Below are positions 10,809 to 22,286 of a DNA stretch of 64,000 nt, piece after piece. The first letter of the stretch is position 1. Each line of letters opens with the position of its first letter. Source of the DNA: Theodoxus fluviatilis (taxonomy: Eukaryota > Mollusca > Gastropoda > Cycloneritida > Neritidae); contig JAWQFJ010001299.1 in NCBI GenBank assembly GCA_034096865.1, positions 57,448 through 121,447 on the forward strand, read 5' to 3'. The notes under the pieces are model-generated. The model ran no database searches, had not been told where the DNA came from, and was given only the letters and a program-made list of their open reading frames with translations. The position numbers and the translations under genes were made by a program.

Positions 10809-11492
10809 ATAAGCAGGCAATTGATCAGAGAGACACATATTAACATAGCGGGGGCGAACATAGCATTTGCCACAAGTGCGAAATATCTCGGGGTCATGTT
10901 AGATCAAAACTTGTCACCAGACCCCCAAATTCGTAAAATCATCTCCTCAGGCTACATGCACCTACACCGCATTTGGAGTATCAGGGATTGTCTGACTGAA
11001 AAGACTGCAGCGGCCCTGGTGGTGACCCTTGTGCTGTCCCATCTTGATTACTGCAACAGTCTGCTGACTGCTGCAACCAACGGTCAATTGCAGAGACTTC
11101 AGCGTCTTCAGAATTCTGCAGCTAGGGTAGTGAAGCGACTGCCGAGGTGGGCTCGCATAACCCCTGTGCTCTGTGACCTTCATTGGCTTCCAGTTCGCCA
11201 ACGGGTGGAATTTAAGACCCTCTCCATCGTGTTTAAGTGTGAATCTGGTGAAGCCCCCAACCTACCTCGGAGAACTCCTTAGACCTCACAACCCCACAAG
11301 GAATCTCCGTTCCTCAAAAAGAAGACTCTTGATTGTCCCACAAACAAGGTTACGGAGCTTCGGTGACCGCTCCTTCAGCGTTGTTGGACCGAGACTCTGG
11401 AACCAACTTCCTGAGGGTCTGAGGGCTAGTCCAACCTTGGCCGGATTTAAGACTGGCCTCAAAACTTTTTTATTTCGTCTTGTCGCGCCATG
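10809..11492 (+). pseudogene. LINE reverse transcriptase C-terminal part
   Basis: This continues the interrupted ORF. It reads QLIRETHINIAGANI, then AKYLGVMLDQNLS, LVVTLVLSHLDYCNSLL, RLQRLQNSAARVV and the LHWLPVRQRVEFKTL motif typical of CR1/Jockey C-termini. A frameshift lies at about 11250, where a run of five C appears to have gained one base. The correct reading then moves to another frame (TYLGELLRPHNPTRNL, SFGDRSFSVVGPRLWN) and ends FRLVAP at 11490. The insertion plus frameshift make the element inactive. Confidence 0.88.
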
Positions 11493-11549
11493 AGCATGTT
11501 TTTGTGATAATGGCGCAGTAAAAATGAAAATACATACATACATACATCT

Positions 11550-12687
11550 GCCAACAAGCAGACGACAGCCAAAGACGCTTGCACATGCGCACTCAGATGG
11601 GATTCCCGGGTTTCCCCTAGTTAGATACTACATATCTCTACAATCTCAACTACAACATGCCTCATCACCCATGCATGGCAAGTAATGTCTGACGTAACTT
11701 CAAAAGTATTTACTTTTGTATTAAGTCTTGCTCATGAATTTTCCTTTCATCTCATGGATACGGCCCCTGGAGACATGCAGAAAGTTTGATATCACCAGAG
11801 CTGGCCTGCCTAGAGAAATCTTTGCTGAAACAAGTGGTAGGGAATCTTTGTCGTTACGCCCAATGGGGCTCGTGTCGGAAGTGTTAAATTTTGCAGCAAA
11901 ACAGAACTTGAAAGATGTGTCATTATGGGATGGCTGAGGCATTTTGATGTTAATCTGACTCCTCAGAAACAGCTAAAGTCAAAACTTGTCACACTAAAGG
12001 AATGTCTGACTCCTTCAGAAGGATAAAGGCAAGCCAGGCGGAGAAGCAATATTGCAGCAGTTCCTTGAGTGTCCGTTCAAACATGACAACATACATCCAC
12101 TTGGAAAATCAAGGCGAGGCAAGGGTGAGAGAGGGCAGTCAAAGCATGACTCACCATCACACTGGGAGTTCCAGAAAGCACTTGTGAAACTGGACTTCAC
12201 CATCACACCCACCGCAGCAACTTACAAGTCAAGGCATTGTGTCATGGCTCAATCCAGAAAGGTCCATGAGACAGCAGCTAGGTTAGCTGACTTATTGTAA
12301 TTTTAATACTTTTATCACTGAGGTTTGAAACTGCAAAAAAGCATGTGTAAGTTGATGATGCATGAGCAGTGTGAGCACGGATTGCATGTGAAGCATGTTG
12401 GGAATTACACCTGCCATGATAACTGAAGTGCACATATGCAAATTAGGCTTTTTTTGGAGAGGTTCTGCCTGATTTTAGTTGTTTTGATTCTCATTCTGCT
12501 CAGGACTATTGTTTTTCCCTTTGAAAACATGAACGATTTACCTAGCGGGGTGGAGGATTACTTCTATTGTCTTCCTGCGAGGTGCTTGAGGCACCGACTG
12601 AGATGCTCAGTGTTTAGACACAGTGCTGTTTCTTGTACAGCTGGAGTTTCTGTGAAGGAACTGAGATTTCTTTCTTCCTCCTTCCAT
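11550..12687. other. No confident gene; possible fossil coding sequence 11740-12300
   Basis: The plus strand holds two consecutive open stretches, near 11728-11937 and 12052-12300. The second reads PFKHDNIHPLGKSRRGKGER and later TAATYKSRHCVMAQSRKVHE. Composition looks more protein-like than the surroundings, but I do not recognise a family. It may be a decayed transposon or processed pseudogene. Confidence 0.3.
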
Positions 12688-13410
12688 CACCTCTGAATTC
12701 TAGGGCAAATACAACAATGACCTCGTCTTCCTCCTTCCATCCCCTCTGAATTCTAGGGCAAATACAACAATGACCTCGTCTTCCTCCTTCCATCCCCTCT
12801 GAATTCTAGGGCAAATACAACAATGACCTCGTCTTCCTCCTTCCATCCCCTCTGAATTCTAGGGCAAATACAACAATGACCTCGTCTTCCTCCTTCCATC
12901 CCCTCTGAATTCTAGGGCAAATACAACAATGACCTCGTCTTCCTCCTTCCATCCCCTCTGAATTCTAGGGCAAATACAACAATGACCTCGTCTTCCTCCT
13001 TCCATCCCCTCTGAATTCTAGGGCAAATACAACAATGACCTCGTCTTCCTCCTTCTATCCCCTCTGAATTCTAGGGCAAATACAACAATGACCTCGTCTT
13101 CCTCCTTCCATCCCCTCTGAATTCTAGGGCAAATACAACAATGACCTCGTCTTCCTCCTTCCATCCCCTCTGAATTCTAGGGCAAATACAACAATGACCT
13201 CGTCTTCCTCCTTCCATCCCCTCTGAATTCTAGGGCAAATACAACAATGACCTCGTCTTCCTCCTTCCATCCCCTCTGAATTCTAGGGCAAATACAACAA
13301 TGACCTCGTCTTCCTCCTTCCATCCCCTCTGAATTCTAGGGCAAATACAACAATGACCTCGTCTTCCTCCTTCTATCCCCTCTGAATTCTAGGGCAAATA
13401 CAACAATGAC
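12688..13410. repeat. 53-bp minisatellite, about 13-14 copies
   Basis: The unit contains GAATTCTAGGGCAAATACAA and CAATGACCTCGTCTTCCTCC. Copies are almost identical, with rare changes such as CTTCTATCC for CTTCCATCC, which implies recent expansion or homogenisation. Confidence 0.95.
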
Positions 13411-14400
13411 CTCGGTATCTTAAAATCAGTTGCCGATTGGTTGTGGTAGTGTGAACATATGAAAATGGGTCTCGCTGACTAGGGGATCCTAGTCGACCCC
13501 TACTTGGGACATCCTGGCACCATGGAAAATCCGTGACATTTTTGTGTGTGCATGCACCACTGAGCAGCCTTTGGGCTGGAAGTGCGCGAAATACAAGTAC
13601 ATTATACATACATTAGGGGACTTTGTTTTCTTTGCAGATTCTCCACCATACCCATTCTCCTCTGGACCTCTTCTCCATCATATCACTACTGTTACTGCTT
13701 CTTCATACACTCTTTTGCTCTTCTGTTTTGACAGCGTATCATGCTTTTTCTGCAGTACTGGCAGTGTTTGTTTGAAACATCCAGAAAACGTAGGGTGTAT
13801 GCATGATTTTATTTGGTTTTGCCGTTACTGTAGTTATGAAATTCTGTGAGAAAACTTAGAGATAAAATTCTCAGTGTTTGAAAGAGTTGTTATATTTTCT
13901 GTATCCTGTGTATCATTTACTTTGTCTGAAAAGTGTAACTTTCAAGCAGTTTCTGTTGGATTATTTGACATTTTGTGGTTTGAACTTTGCCTATTAAAAC
14001 TCATGGCGTGAGTGTGTATATTCCATCCAGGATTGTGGCTTTTTCACATTGTCTATTTGTATTTTTATGATTTTCTTTCTTGTGTAAGAATATATGGTGA
14101 TGGTTAGCATGAGTAAGTGTGACTGCTAAGTTTGTTAGAACAAATTAATGTTGTTCATTGTTAAGACTTGTGTTCTTGGTGGCATTCTTGTTTTACATGT
14201 GCAGTCTGGACGTTGCATTCCCCATTCCCCGTGTGCCATATGGGGCAAATGTTCAAAACTTATTTTCTCATAAACTAATCACTTTATTGCAGTAAAATGT
14301 TGTATGAGGACTCAGGTCAACGTGTTCTAGTAATCAGTAGAATTATTTCTGTGAAAGTTTGAAGCTACAATTTTTGTTGGTGGTACTGAAGTATACTCAC
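13411..14400. other. No gene seen
   Basis: AT-rich sequence without splice-linked ORFs. It lies inside duplicated copy A, between the 53-bp array and the exon remnant at 14401. Confidence 0.55.
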
Positions 14401-14445
14401 CCTGCATTTGCCCCACTTTCAAGACCTTGTTTAGTCTATTGCCTC
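14401..14445 (-). pseudogene. Copy A remnant of PPME1 exon 13
   Basis: It has the same length (45 bp), acceptor (TTTCAG) and donor (GTGAGT) as the intact exon at 47075-47119. It reads GNRLNKVLKVGQMQG instead of VDRLDKDLTIGQMQG. Splice sites are intact, but the neighbouring exons are broken. Confidence 0.85.
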
Positions 14446-14646
14446 CTGAAAGGAAGACACAAAGCTGAAACATTATACTACTTCCAAAGAAATAAATTCT
14501 CTTAAAACACACTATCCCTTTAACTCCAAACAGTGTTTTTTGTACAATTCTTGAATACTTGACACTTGTCAATGTGACAAAACTTGCCCCAATTAAACAA
14601 GGTCAGGCTTAATCTCAATAATAAATTTCATGTCAGTAGTCAGTAG

Positions 14647-14996
14647 TGCCCCTACTCTCACTGTGCCCCTACTCCTCAATGTAGCCTCACTCCTCAATGT
14701 AGCCTCACTCCTCAATGTAGCCTCACTCCTCAATGTAGCCTCACTCCTCAATGTAGCCTCACTCCTCAATGTAGCCTCACTCCTCAATGTGCCCCTACTC
14801 CTCAATGTAGCCTCACTCCTCAATGTGCCCCTACTCTCACTGTGCCCCTACTCCTCACTGTGCCCCTACTCCTCAATGTAGCCTCACTCCTCACTGTGCC
14901 CCTACTCCTCAATGTAGCCTCACTCCTCACTGTGCCCCTACTCCTCAATGTAGCCTCACTCCTCAATGTAGCCTCACTCCTCAATGTGCCCCGACT
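14647..14996. repeat. 18-bp minisatellite (CTCCTCAATGTAGCCTCA type)
   Basis: About 19 units alternating between CTCCTCAATGTAGCCTCA and CTCCTCACTGTGCCCCTA forms. It is open in several frames only because the unit is a multiple of three. Confidence 0.93.
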
Positions 14997-15154
14997 CCTG
15001 GCTGTGAAAGAAGACTCAGTAGGAAGGACAGAGGAGGAGAGATATGGTCTGAGAGCCCCTCATACTCTGTGGGTGGGGGGTGGGGCTGGGGGTCAGGAGG
15101 GAAAAGACCAAGGCAAGGGCAAGGGCTTCAAAAGAATGGGCCTGGGAGCGGTGC

Positions 15155-15842
15155 TGTAATTCAGACACAGCAGCCTGTCATTTCATACTAGAAGGCTGAG
15201 GTTAACTCTGACAGTTAGTGCTGTAATTCAGACACAGCAGCCTGTCATTTCATACTAGAAGGCTGAGGTTAACTCTGACAGTTAGTGCTGTAATTCAGAC
15301 ACAGCAGCCTGACTGTCACTTCATACTAGAAGGCTGAGGTTAACTCTGACAGTTAGTGCTGTAATTCAGACACAGCAGCCTGTCATTTCATACTAGAAGG
15401 CTGAGGTTAACTCTGACAGTTAGTGCTGTAATTCAGACACAGCAGCCTGACTGTCACTTCATACTAGAAGGCTGAGGTTAACTCTGACAGTTAGTGCTGT
15501 AATTCAGACACAGCAGCCTGTCACTTCATACTAGAAGGCTGAGGTTAACTCTGACAGTTAGTGCTGTAATTCAGACACAGCAGCCTGTCACTTCATACTA
15601 GAAGGCTGAGGTTAACTCTGACAGTTAGTGCTGTAATTCAGACACAGCCGCCTGTCACTTCATACTAGAAGGCTGAGGTTAACTCTGACAGTTAGTGCTG
15701 TAATTCAGACACAGCAGCCTGACTGTCATTTCATACTAGAAGGCTGAGGTTAACTCTGACAGTTAGTGCTGTAATTCAGACACAGCAGCCTGACTGTCAT
15801 TTCATACTAGAAGGCTGAGGTTAACTCTGACAGTTAGTGCTG
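15155..15842. repeat. 67/71-bp minisatellite, about 10 copies
   Basis: The unit starts GCTGTAATTCAGACACAGCA and ends GACAGTTAGT. Some units carry a 4-bp duplication (GACTGTCA for GTCA), giving the 71-bp form. Confidence 0.94.
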
Positions 15843-16021
15843 ATTCTCAGCACATGGGGAAGTGTGGCGCATGGTATTGGAATAAAATCTTACTGCAGTA
15901 AATAAATATGTAAGTAAAAAATACCCATGACACTTACATCATATCACACTAAAAGAAGACTGAGAATCCAGTTGGACCAAGGGGAAAGGTGCACCCTGCC
16001 TTGCTAGATTGAAAAGCTTAC

Positions 16022-16087
16022 CTGCAAGCAGTAGAAGCTTGGGTACCTCACAGGAGAGGAAATTGCAGGAAATTCCCCTCTAACAAC
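16022..16087 (-). pseudogene. Copy A remnant of PPME1 exon 12 with a nonsense codon
   Basis: Length 66 bp, CTGCAG acceptor and GTAAGC donor match the intact exon 47481-47546. The second and third complete codons are TGT TAG where the intact copy reads TGG TTT GAA. The tail PKLLLLAG is conserved. This stop breaks any reading through copy A. Confidence 0.88.
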
Positions 16088-16132
16088 CTGCAGTGCAGAC
16101 ATCAAGAGCAGTCAGGGCCTGACCAGGCTTAA

Positions 16133-17007
16133 CTCACTGGAGTCATGGCTAAATATCGTGATTGTTCTCCGGAATCGTAAGTTTTTCATGCATTTTAAAA
16201 CATATAATAAAAATACAAAGTCATAAGATAACAAGACAAATTATATCTCAAATGAAAGCTCTTTATTTACTCTTTACATCCAAAGAATGATCTAAGTGAC
16301 TAAAAGTGCTTATTATGAATTACACACCATAGAATTGAGTGTGTACATGCGCAAAAATGAAAAAGTAGGGGGAAAAAACAGTTCACTAGCTGTTATGGGA
16401 AGCATACAAGCACTCAGAAAATGAAAAGCTTTAAATTTCAATATCCAAGTAATGCAAATATTTATCAACATTTAGTATAGACAAGTACAAGCAGATGGAA
16501 GCTTGCAATCAACCAAATCATGAAAAACTTACGATTCCGGAGAACAATCACAATATTTAGCCACGACGCCTTTAAACCATTCTGACCTGTTTGTTGTTTT
16601 GAAGATTCACAGACGGACACAGCAAAAAATGTGTTCCTTCTATTCAATGATCATTGACTTTGATTTCACAATCGCTATCAATAGTATCATCACTTTCATC
16701 ATACTCTTCTTCTGATAGACAATGTATAAGAGCATCTTCCTAATCAGAAATCTCAAGTTCCAGCATCTCTGTTCGTCGCTCTCGCCATTTTGTCAACATG
16801 TACACCATACGCACATAAGTTACGATTTCTGATCATTGGTCTAAAACGCTAAATCTGCTTGCACATTTCTTCAGTTACACAGGCAAACAAGATTTATCTC
16901 CCTTAGACCAGAGAGCGAGAAATGTGCAATTGCATCACAATCTCGCGATACGACTCTGGCAGGAGGACGCCTATCTCAATATTTTTTCGCGATACGACTC
17001 CAGTGAG
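16133..17007. mobile_element. Non-autonomous piggyBac-like element, 875 bp, TTAA target site
   Basis: TTAA at 16129-16132 and 17008-17011 flank the terminal inverted repeat CTCACTGGAGTC. The paralogous intron in copy B has a single TTAA in the same context at 47588-47591, which is the expected empty site. Inside is a 45-bp inverted repeat (16146-16190 and 16519-16563). The minus strand at about 16650-16800 retains an acidic reading (LSEEEYDESDDTIDSDCE) with one upstream stop, resembling the N-terminus of a piggyBac transposase. TTAA targeting is the hallmark of piggyBac. Confidence 0.9.
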
Positions 17008-17417
17008 TTAATGCAAGGATAACTGGTGTGGTGTTTCATGTCAGTTTGAATTTGATGGACCTGGGGAGGGGGAGGGGGGTAAGAGGAGGCAGGGTCCTAG
17101 AACAGGGACCTCCGATTTGAGGGCCGTCACTGCTCCCTCAGCCCTGGAAGAAAGGCCTCCAGGCCCTGAACTGCCCCAGTGGGACAGCTCCCCCCAAGAC
17201 AGCCGGTAATGGCTCCCACCTGGGACAGGGTGGAGGGATGCCCACATTGCTGGCCCCATGCTCTTCTGAAGCAGCTCTCATGACCAACACACAAACATAC
17301 TCAGACATCACAAACTGGCTCAAAATTAAAGCACAAGAGGATGAAGCATACACTGTAGATGATACAATGAAGCCATGTAATGTCATTGGAAAAGAAAAGC
17401 AGTTTGGCTTTTGAGAC

Positions 17418-17501
17418 CTCAAAAGGAACCACCACTTTCCCTTGATGCTGGACTCGAATGTCCTTGTAAGCCTTGGCTATTTTCTGGGCTGAGCTGATGA
17501 T
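17418..17501 (-). CDS. Unidentified gene, exon D (84 bp)
   Basis: Acceptor CTTTCAG, 28 codons reading IISSAQKIAKAYKDIRVQHQ and ending VVVPFE. The donor GTCTCA is weak, so the 3' end is uncertain. Confidence 0.5.
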
Positions 17502-20500
17502 CTGAAAGATAGGAACAGTATGCAATGGAAATGAAACATGTATCCCTTAGCTTGAATGCAGTTGTTATGTAAAGCAATGATTAAATTGCACTCAATGTGG
17601 TTCAAATTTTAAAGACAACAATTCCAACAAACTAGAATTGGACTGAGTAATGTGCCTCTAGTTTGGTAAGCGGATGGATGGATGGATAGAGTTTTACGGC
17701 CTATCAGCCTTTGTAGGCTATGTAAGGCCATTAAGCATGAAAATCACTAGAACAGTTTGGAGTTAACGCAAAATCAAGTCACGGTGTCCCTAGTTATTCG
17801 TCTTTACGAATCGCGTAGGGAGACACGGCGGGTCAATTCTTACCCCTGACCCACAGGGGGAAGTTTAGTAAGCGGAATGAAAAGATGCTGCATTAATTTT
17901 ACAAAGTCAACTCTCACACTCACCATTATCATTGCTGGTGGTGTTGTTAGAGGTGCGATTATTAGACAAAACAGTGCAGTAGTAAACCACACTGACTAAG
18001 GAAGCATCACAACAATGCAGAGAATGCACAAGGGCAATTCAGTGAAGTTGCGTACTCATAAAGCTTTGGCAGTGTTGACAGTAATGCTTCATCCTGTGTT
18101 TAGTTCTTGACTGTTAAGGATGTGTCAAACTTTTGGACACTGACCAAAGAGACAGTGGAAATAACACACAAAGAAATTCTACATTGTGTTTGTGCATTTG
18201 CATTTTCCACAAACTTTAAGTGCGAAGTCAGATTATGCCATTACTTGTGAATGGACATCCTATTGATCATTATCATCAGTCAACACCATTAAGTCCAATG
18301 TAACTTTTGGCCTCCAATTCCTACCCACTTGATTCTATGCCTACATAGACTGAGCCATACAAGAATACCTGACTGCAAACTTTGTAAACAATGGCAAATT
18401 AGTTGTGATGAAAGATGAGCACATGTTTGTAGAAATATGGAGAAAATATCTTGTTATTGATACTTATCTGATAGCATTATAATTAGTCAACCAGTAAGCA
18501 TGTTCAGAGATAGCTGTGGAGGATATTTACATAGCTTTCGGTGGTACATGTTTTCAAGTGTAATGAGCATAATCAAAGTATCAAATGCATGTTTGTTCAA
18601 TAGTTTACTGGAGTTCAGAGATTTTTGTTTCCGTGTTGTGTTGGGTAATTTGAATTTAGACTTCATTTAAATATTACACTGGACACTCAGTTACTAAAAC
18701 CTTATACAAAATTATAAACTAGTCTTTCTTCTTGTTTTTTTTTGGGGGGGGTTATGTGAGGCACCTAGGTCCTGTAGGCTGTTTACCCGCCAGTTCGGAA
18801 ATGGCTGAGATGCCTTGTTTTTATTACCAGAGAACTGATATGATGCTTTTTGTGCACAATGTGTGCCAAGTTCTAAATGAGCCATAAATGCATATTCCAG
18901 TCCTGTTTTTTGGTTAGTTATATTTGTAGTATTTGTTATGAAGTGTTGTGAATACAAAGTAACAAATGCATGTTTGGTCAATCGACTACTGAAAGTGTGT
19001 GTTGCTTTTTGTTTCCATGTTAAATGATCGTGAAAATGCGTTGCTAAAACACTCTGCAAAATGCAAATTATCTACAAAGTTATCTTTTTACTTGTTAAAA
19101 CAATTCTATAAAACCCTTTCTCTGGAATAGGAAATAAAAAGTAAATTAATTTAATGAGTTCTATTTTTTATGTTTTGTGTCACACATTTGGTAACCAACT
19201 TAACCCTTTCCCTTCCTCAACCGGTTCAGTGCAGACCTATTCTTAGTAGCCGCTGCTTGGATCAAATGATCTGTGGTCACATGATTTGATGTCATCGACT
19301 CTAGTTGTTTTTTGCTCAAATTACCAGGAGATGGTGAGAATTGTGATGGAGAAGGCGCCATGTTGACTGAGGAAGGTATGGGTGATGGTGACAGTGGGGA
19401 GGAGGATGCTTCTCAACACAGCCACTGCACTCAGGGAGATTTCATTTCGAAGCGCCACAGCCAAGTGCAATCCATGCTACATTGGATGTGCACTGTTACG
19501 GTTCGGCCTTTGTTACATTTTTCTGTGTTGTTTGAAACGAACGCCATATCGCTGTTTGGCGGGAACAAGCTGAGCTTTGCATTTTGAGACCCGTTTGAAT
19601 CGGCTGTTGTTGTTTTTTAATTATCAGTGATGCAACAATGATTTGATTGACAGGCGGTGTGAATAACACTTGTCGAAGACACTGGAATTATGTGAGTTAG
19701 TTGACTCCAGGAATGTCGTTATGAGCAGACATATTTTCGAGCAGCTCCATGTTGAGATGAAACACGTTAAAAGTTTAATCCTCCCCCGACCATCTGAAAG
19801 GTTGTATTCAGAAGAACATTGTCCTCTATGAATGAAGGTCCAGTTTTGCCGGATTATGATGCCGTCTCCCTTCATGAAAGTTTCGTCGCTCGGTTCTGAG
19901 CGCTGGCTGGTGTTCAAACCTGTGTCCGCACATGTACGTGTGTGTGGGTGAGCCCACAAATGTCTATGGCCTTTTGATCCTCTCTTTCGAGGTGTAGCCT
20001 TGAGAGAGAGAGTGTGTGCTTGTGAAAGCCCATTTCTGAGTGGACATCGTTTTGGGCAGAAGTTTCATCGTTGGAAGATTCTAGAACCGTCATCGCCTAT
20101 CTGCGTGAACTTGTGAGTAACTCTTGGTCAACTTTGGTTTTGGGTCAGTGAAAGTAATCCTCTACTTTTCAGTCAGAGAGTAGACTGATAAAATTGATTG
20201 ACATTTTTATTCATATTGCCTTGAATTTGATTTTATTCATGATTCAGTCTCATTAAAGAAAATCCTTAATGAACATTGTGTCACGTCATGTGAGCGTGAG
20301 AGAGAGTGAGTGAATTAATTATCCCGCCCTCCACGATTGATATCCCTAGACGCCAAAGCAGAAAGATTTCGATAATTGTGTTAGTGAGTGTGGAGGGAGG
20401 TGATATGCACATATCCATACCAGTGTATCAAGGTAGGCATGGACCCACTGAATTTCCCCCTAAGGATGCTTGCCCCATAGATTTTTTAAACTTGTTTTCC

Positions 20501-22248
20501 CACAAGATGCCATCAACCTGCTGGGAGGTTGAAAAACACCTGCATGAAATGAGCACGTTCGTAGGCATGATTTTCTTCACAGGGGTCATCAGCTTCCAGA
20601 AATGAACTATTACTTTCCCTCCCACTGGGTAACACTGACAGAAACTCAAAATATTGATATCTTGTTTTGACATGTAAATGTATATTACAAGCCCGGAGCA
20701 GTAACCTTGTTTGTTTTCTGTTCCCACAGGGTATTTTGTTTGCCTGAATTCACAAGCAGGTTTACTTGGTGCAGAAGGTGGCAGCTTTGGCCCTATCTAT
20801 CTGGCAGGTAAATCTTGGAGCATGAGTTACTGCCCCTATATATATGCAAATGTGCTTGTTCAACAAAGACCCAGTTTGTGTTCAATATGTTCCCTGTCCA
20901 GTGTGTATGTGTAGTTCTGCCTACTGTACAGCTTTGAGAGTAGTTAGCAAATTTTCCTTCCAGATGTACCCAATTTGGCCCCAAAATGAAGATATATACA
21001 TGGTTGACTTACAAGTTTTCTTTTTGTCTCATTGGGTTTTATTTGCTCAAATTGACACTCAAATTGTGTCTAATATGTCAGAAGTCACTGTTGTAAACTT
21101 TCAAGTAGTAATTTGCAATTTTTTAATTACAGTTAATTTTTACTCTTATTCTTAACCCCCCAAAAAGAGGAAAATTTTGAGTTACTGCATTTGTATGCAA
21201 ATCATCTTTCAACATGTTCTCTGTTCATTTTCTTACAATGAAATGTATAGTTTTATCTACTTTACAGTCTTGGTTCATTTAAAATCTTTTTTCTCCACAT
21301 GGTAGTGATATATTTAACAAAACTTGAAAATAATTCAGGAACTGTAAGGATTAATACAACTGACCATGTATGCCAGGTATCACATAGAGGCTTCATACCT
21401 ATCAGTGGCAAAAGAGACATCATGGGTGGGTGAATGAAGGACAAGGCACTACTCACCATCTGGCAGTCTGCACGGGACAGGGGTGGTGCAGACAAAATGG
21501 TGCGTGGTGGCGTGTTGCCATCTGCCTCGGGAAGGTCAAAGATGTGATCCATTTCAGAACCGGTGGCAACCAAGTCCAGATCCTCACTGCAAGAAGAAAT
21601 TACAGCAGGCAATGACTTACAGTAGAAACAGTGCAGAAATCATGACATGCCACCATCATGAAAATGCAGATTAAAACACTCTAGGGTGTAATCAGCTTTA
21701 TAATTCAATCCATCAACATTTAGATCTAACATTTTTCTGTGTTTTGCACCACATTTTTCTTTGTAAGGAGACAAACCATCAATTCACTACAATTTAACGA
21801 TCAATCAATCAATTAAAAAAGTGGTCTTTACCATGAGCTACTGGTCTCACACTTAACTCTTAACGTCCTATAAGGAATTTCACAACTACAAGCTCCTGTC
21901 CTGTAAGGTTTTCAAGAAAATGACACATGACACGGTTGATTTGTTAAAAGAATTATAACTTCTATTATATTGTATGGATCTGTAAGAAATTTTTGACGTG
22001 TAGTAAAAAATGAATGTTGGTAGTGGAATCATTTTCTTCAGTCCTAGAGAGCTTCCTGCCAGAGTTATCTCCCTTGTTATCTAACACATGAATCACGGGT
22101 GGTTATGAGCGGCATAGGATTTAGCCTCGGGAGTGGTTAGGAGCAGCACAGTACGTTAAAAGTTAAAGAGAAATAAGTGAAGATCATGCAGTACCTTTAT
22201 TTGTAACACATTATCCCTCCAGGTTTACTGGAGGTCCTCACAGCTTTA

Positions 22249-22286
<38 letters not shown>

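Larger units (their letters stand above)
7510..11540 (+). mobile_element. CR1/Jockey-type LINE, near full-length, interrupted
   Basis: This non-LTR retrotransposon has an endonuclease plus reverse transcriptase ORF split by the TGACCT element at 9971-10808. After the ORF ends near 11492 there is a short 3' UTR and an (ATAC)n-like tail at about 11532-11549, as in several CR1/Jockey-clade LINEs. No ORF1 is evident upstream. One frameshift and the insertion make this copy defective. Confidence 0.85.
240..17060 (-). pseudogene. Partial, degenerate duplicate of the PPME1 3' half (copy A)
   Basis: Exons and introns here align in order with 34660-47630, where the intact PPME1 exons lie. Shared landmarks include the seed of the 48-bp array (about 264-290 against 34660), the CA tract, intron sequence at 660-900 against 35290-35590, the region 2560-3220 against 41320-47030, and the region 15880-16100 against 47345-47550. 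The four recognisable exon remnants are at 582-649, 2632-2672, 14401-14445 and 16022-16087. They carry a lost donor, a 24-bp deletion and an in-frame stop. Homology fades at about 17060, opposite 47630, before the next upstream PPME1 exon. The copy therefore lacks the 5' exons and the catalytic Ser and Asp. The left boundary may lie outside the window. Confidence 0.85.

Noticed and set aside
7510..11492. A host gene encoding a reverse transcriptase-like protein
   Set aside because: Endonuclease and RT motifs, a 3' ATAC tail, a frameshift and an insertion all fit a decayed LINE copy.
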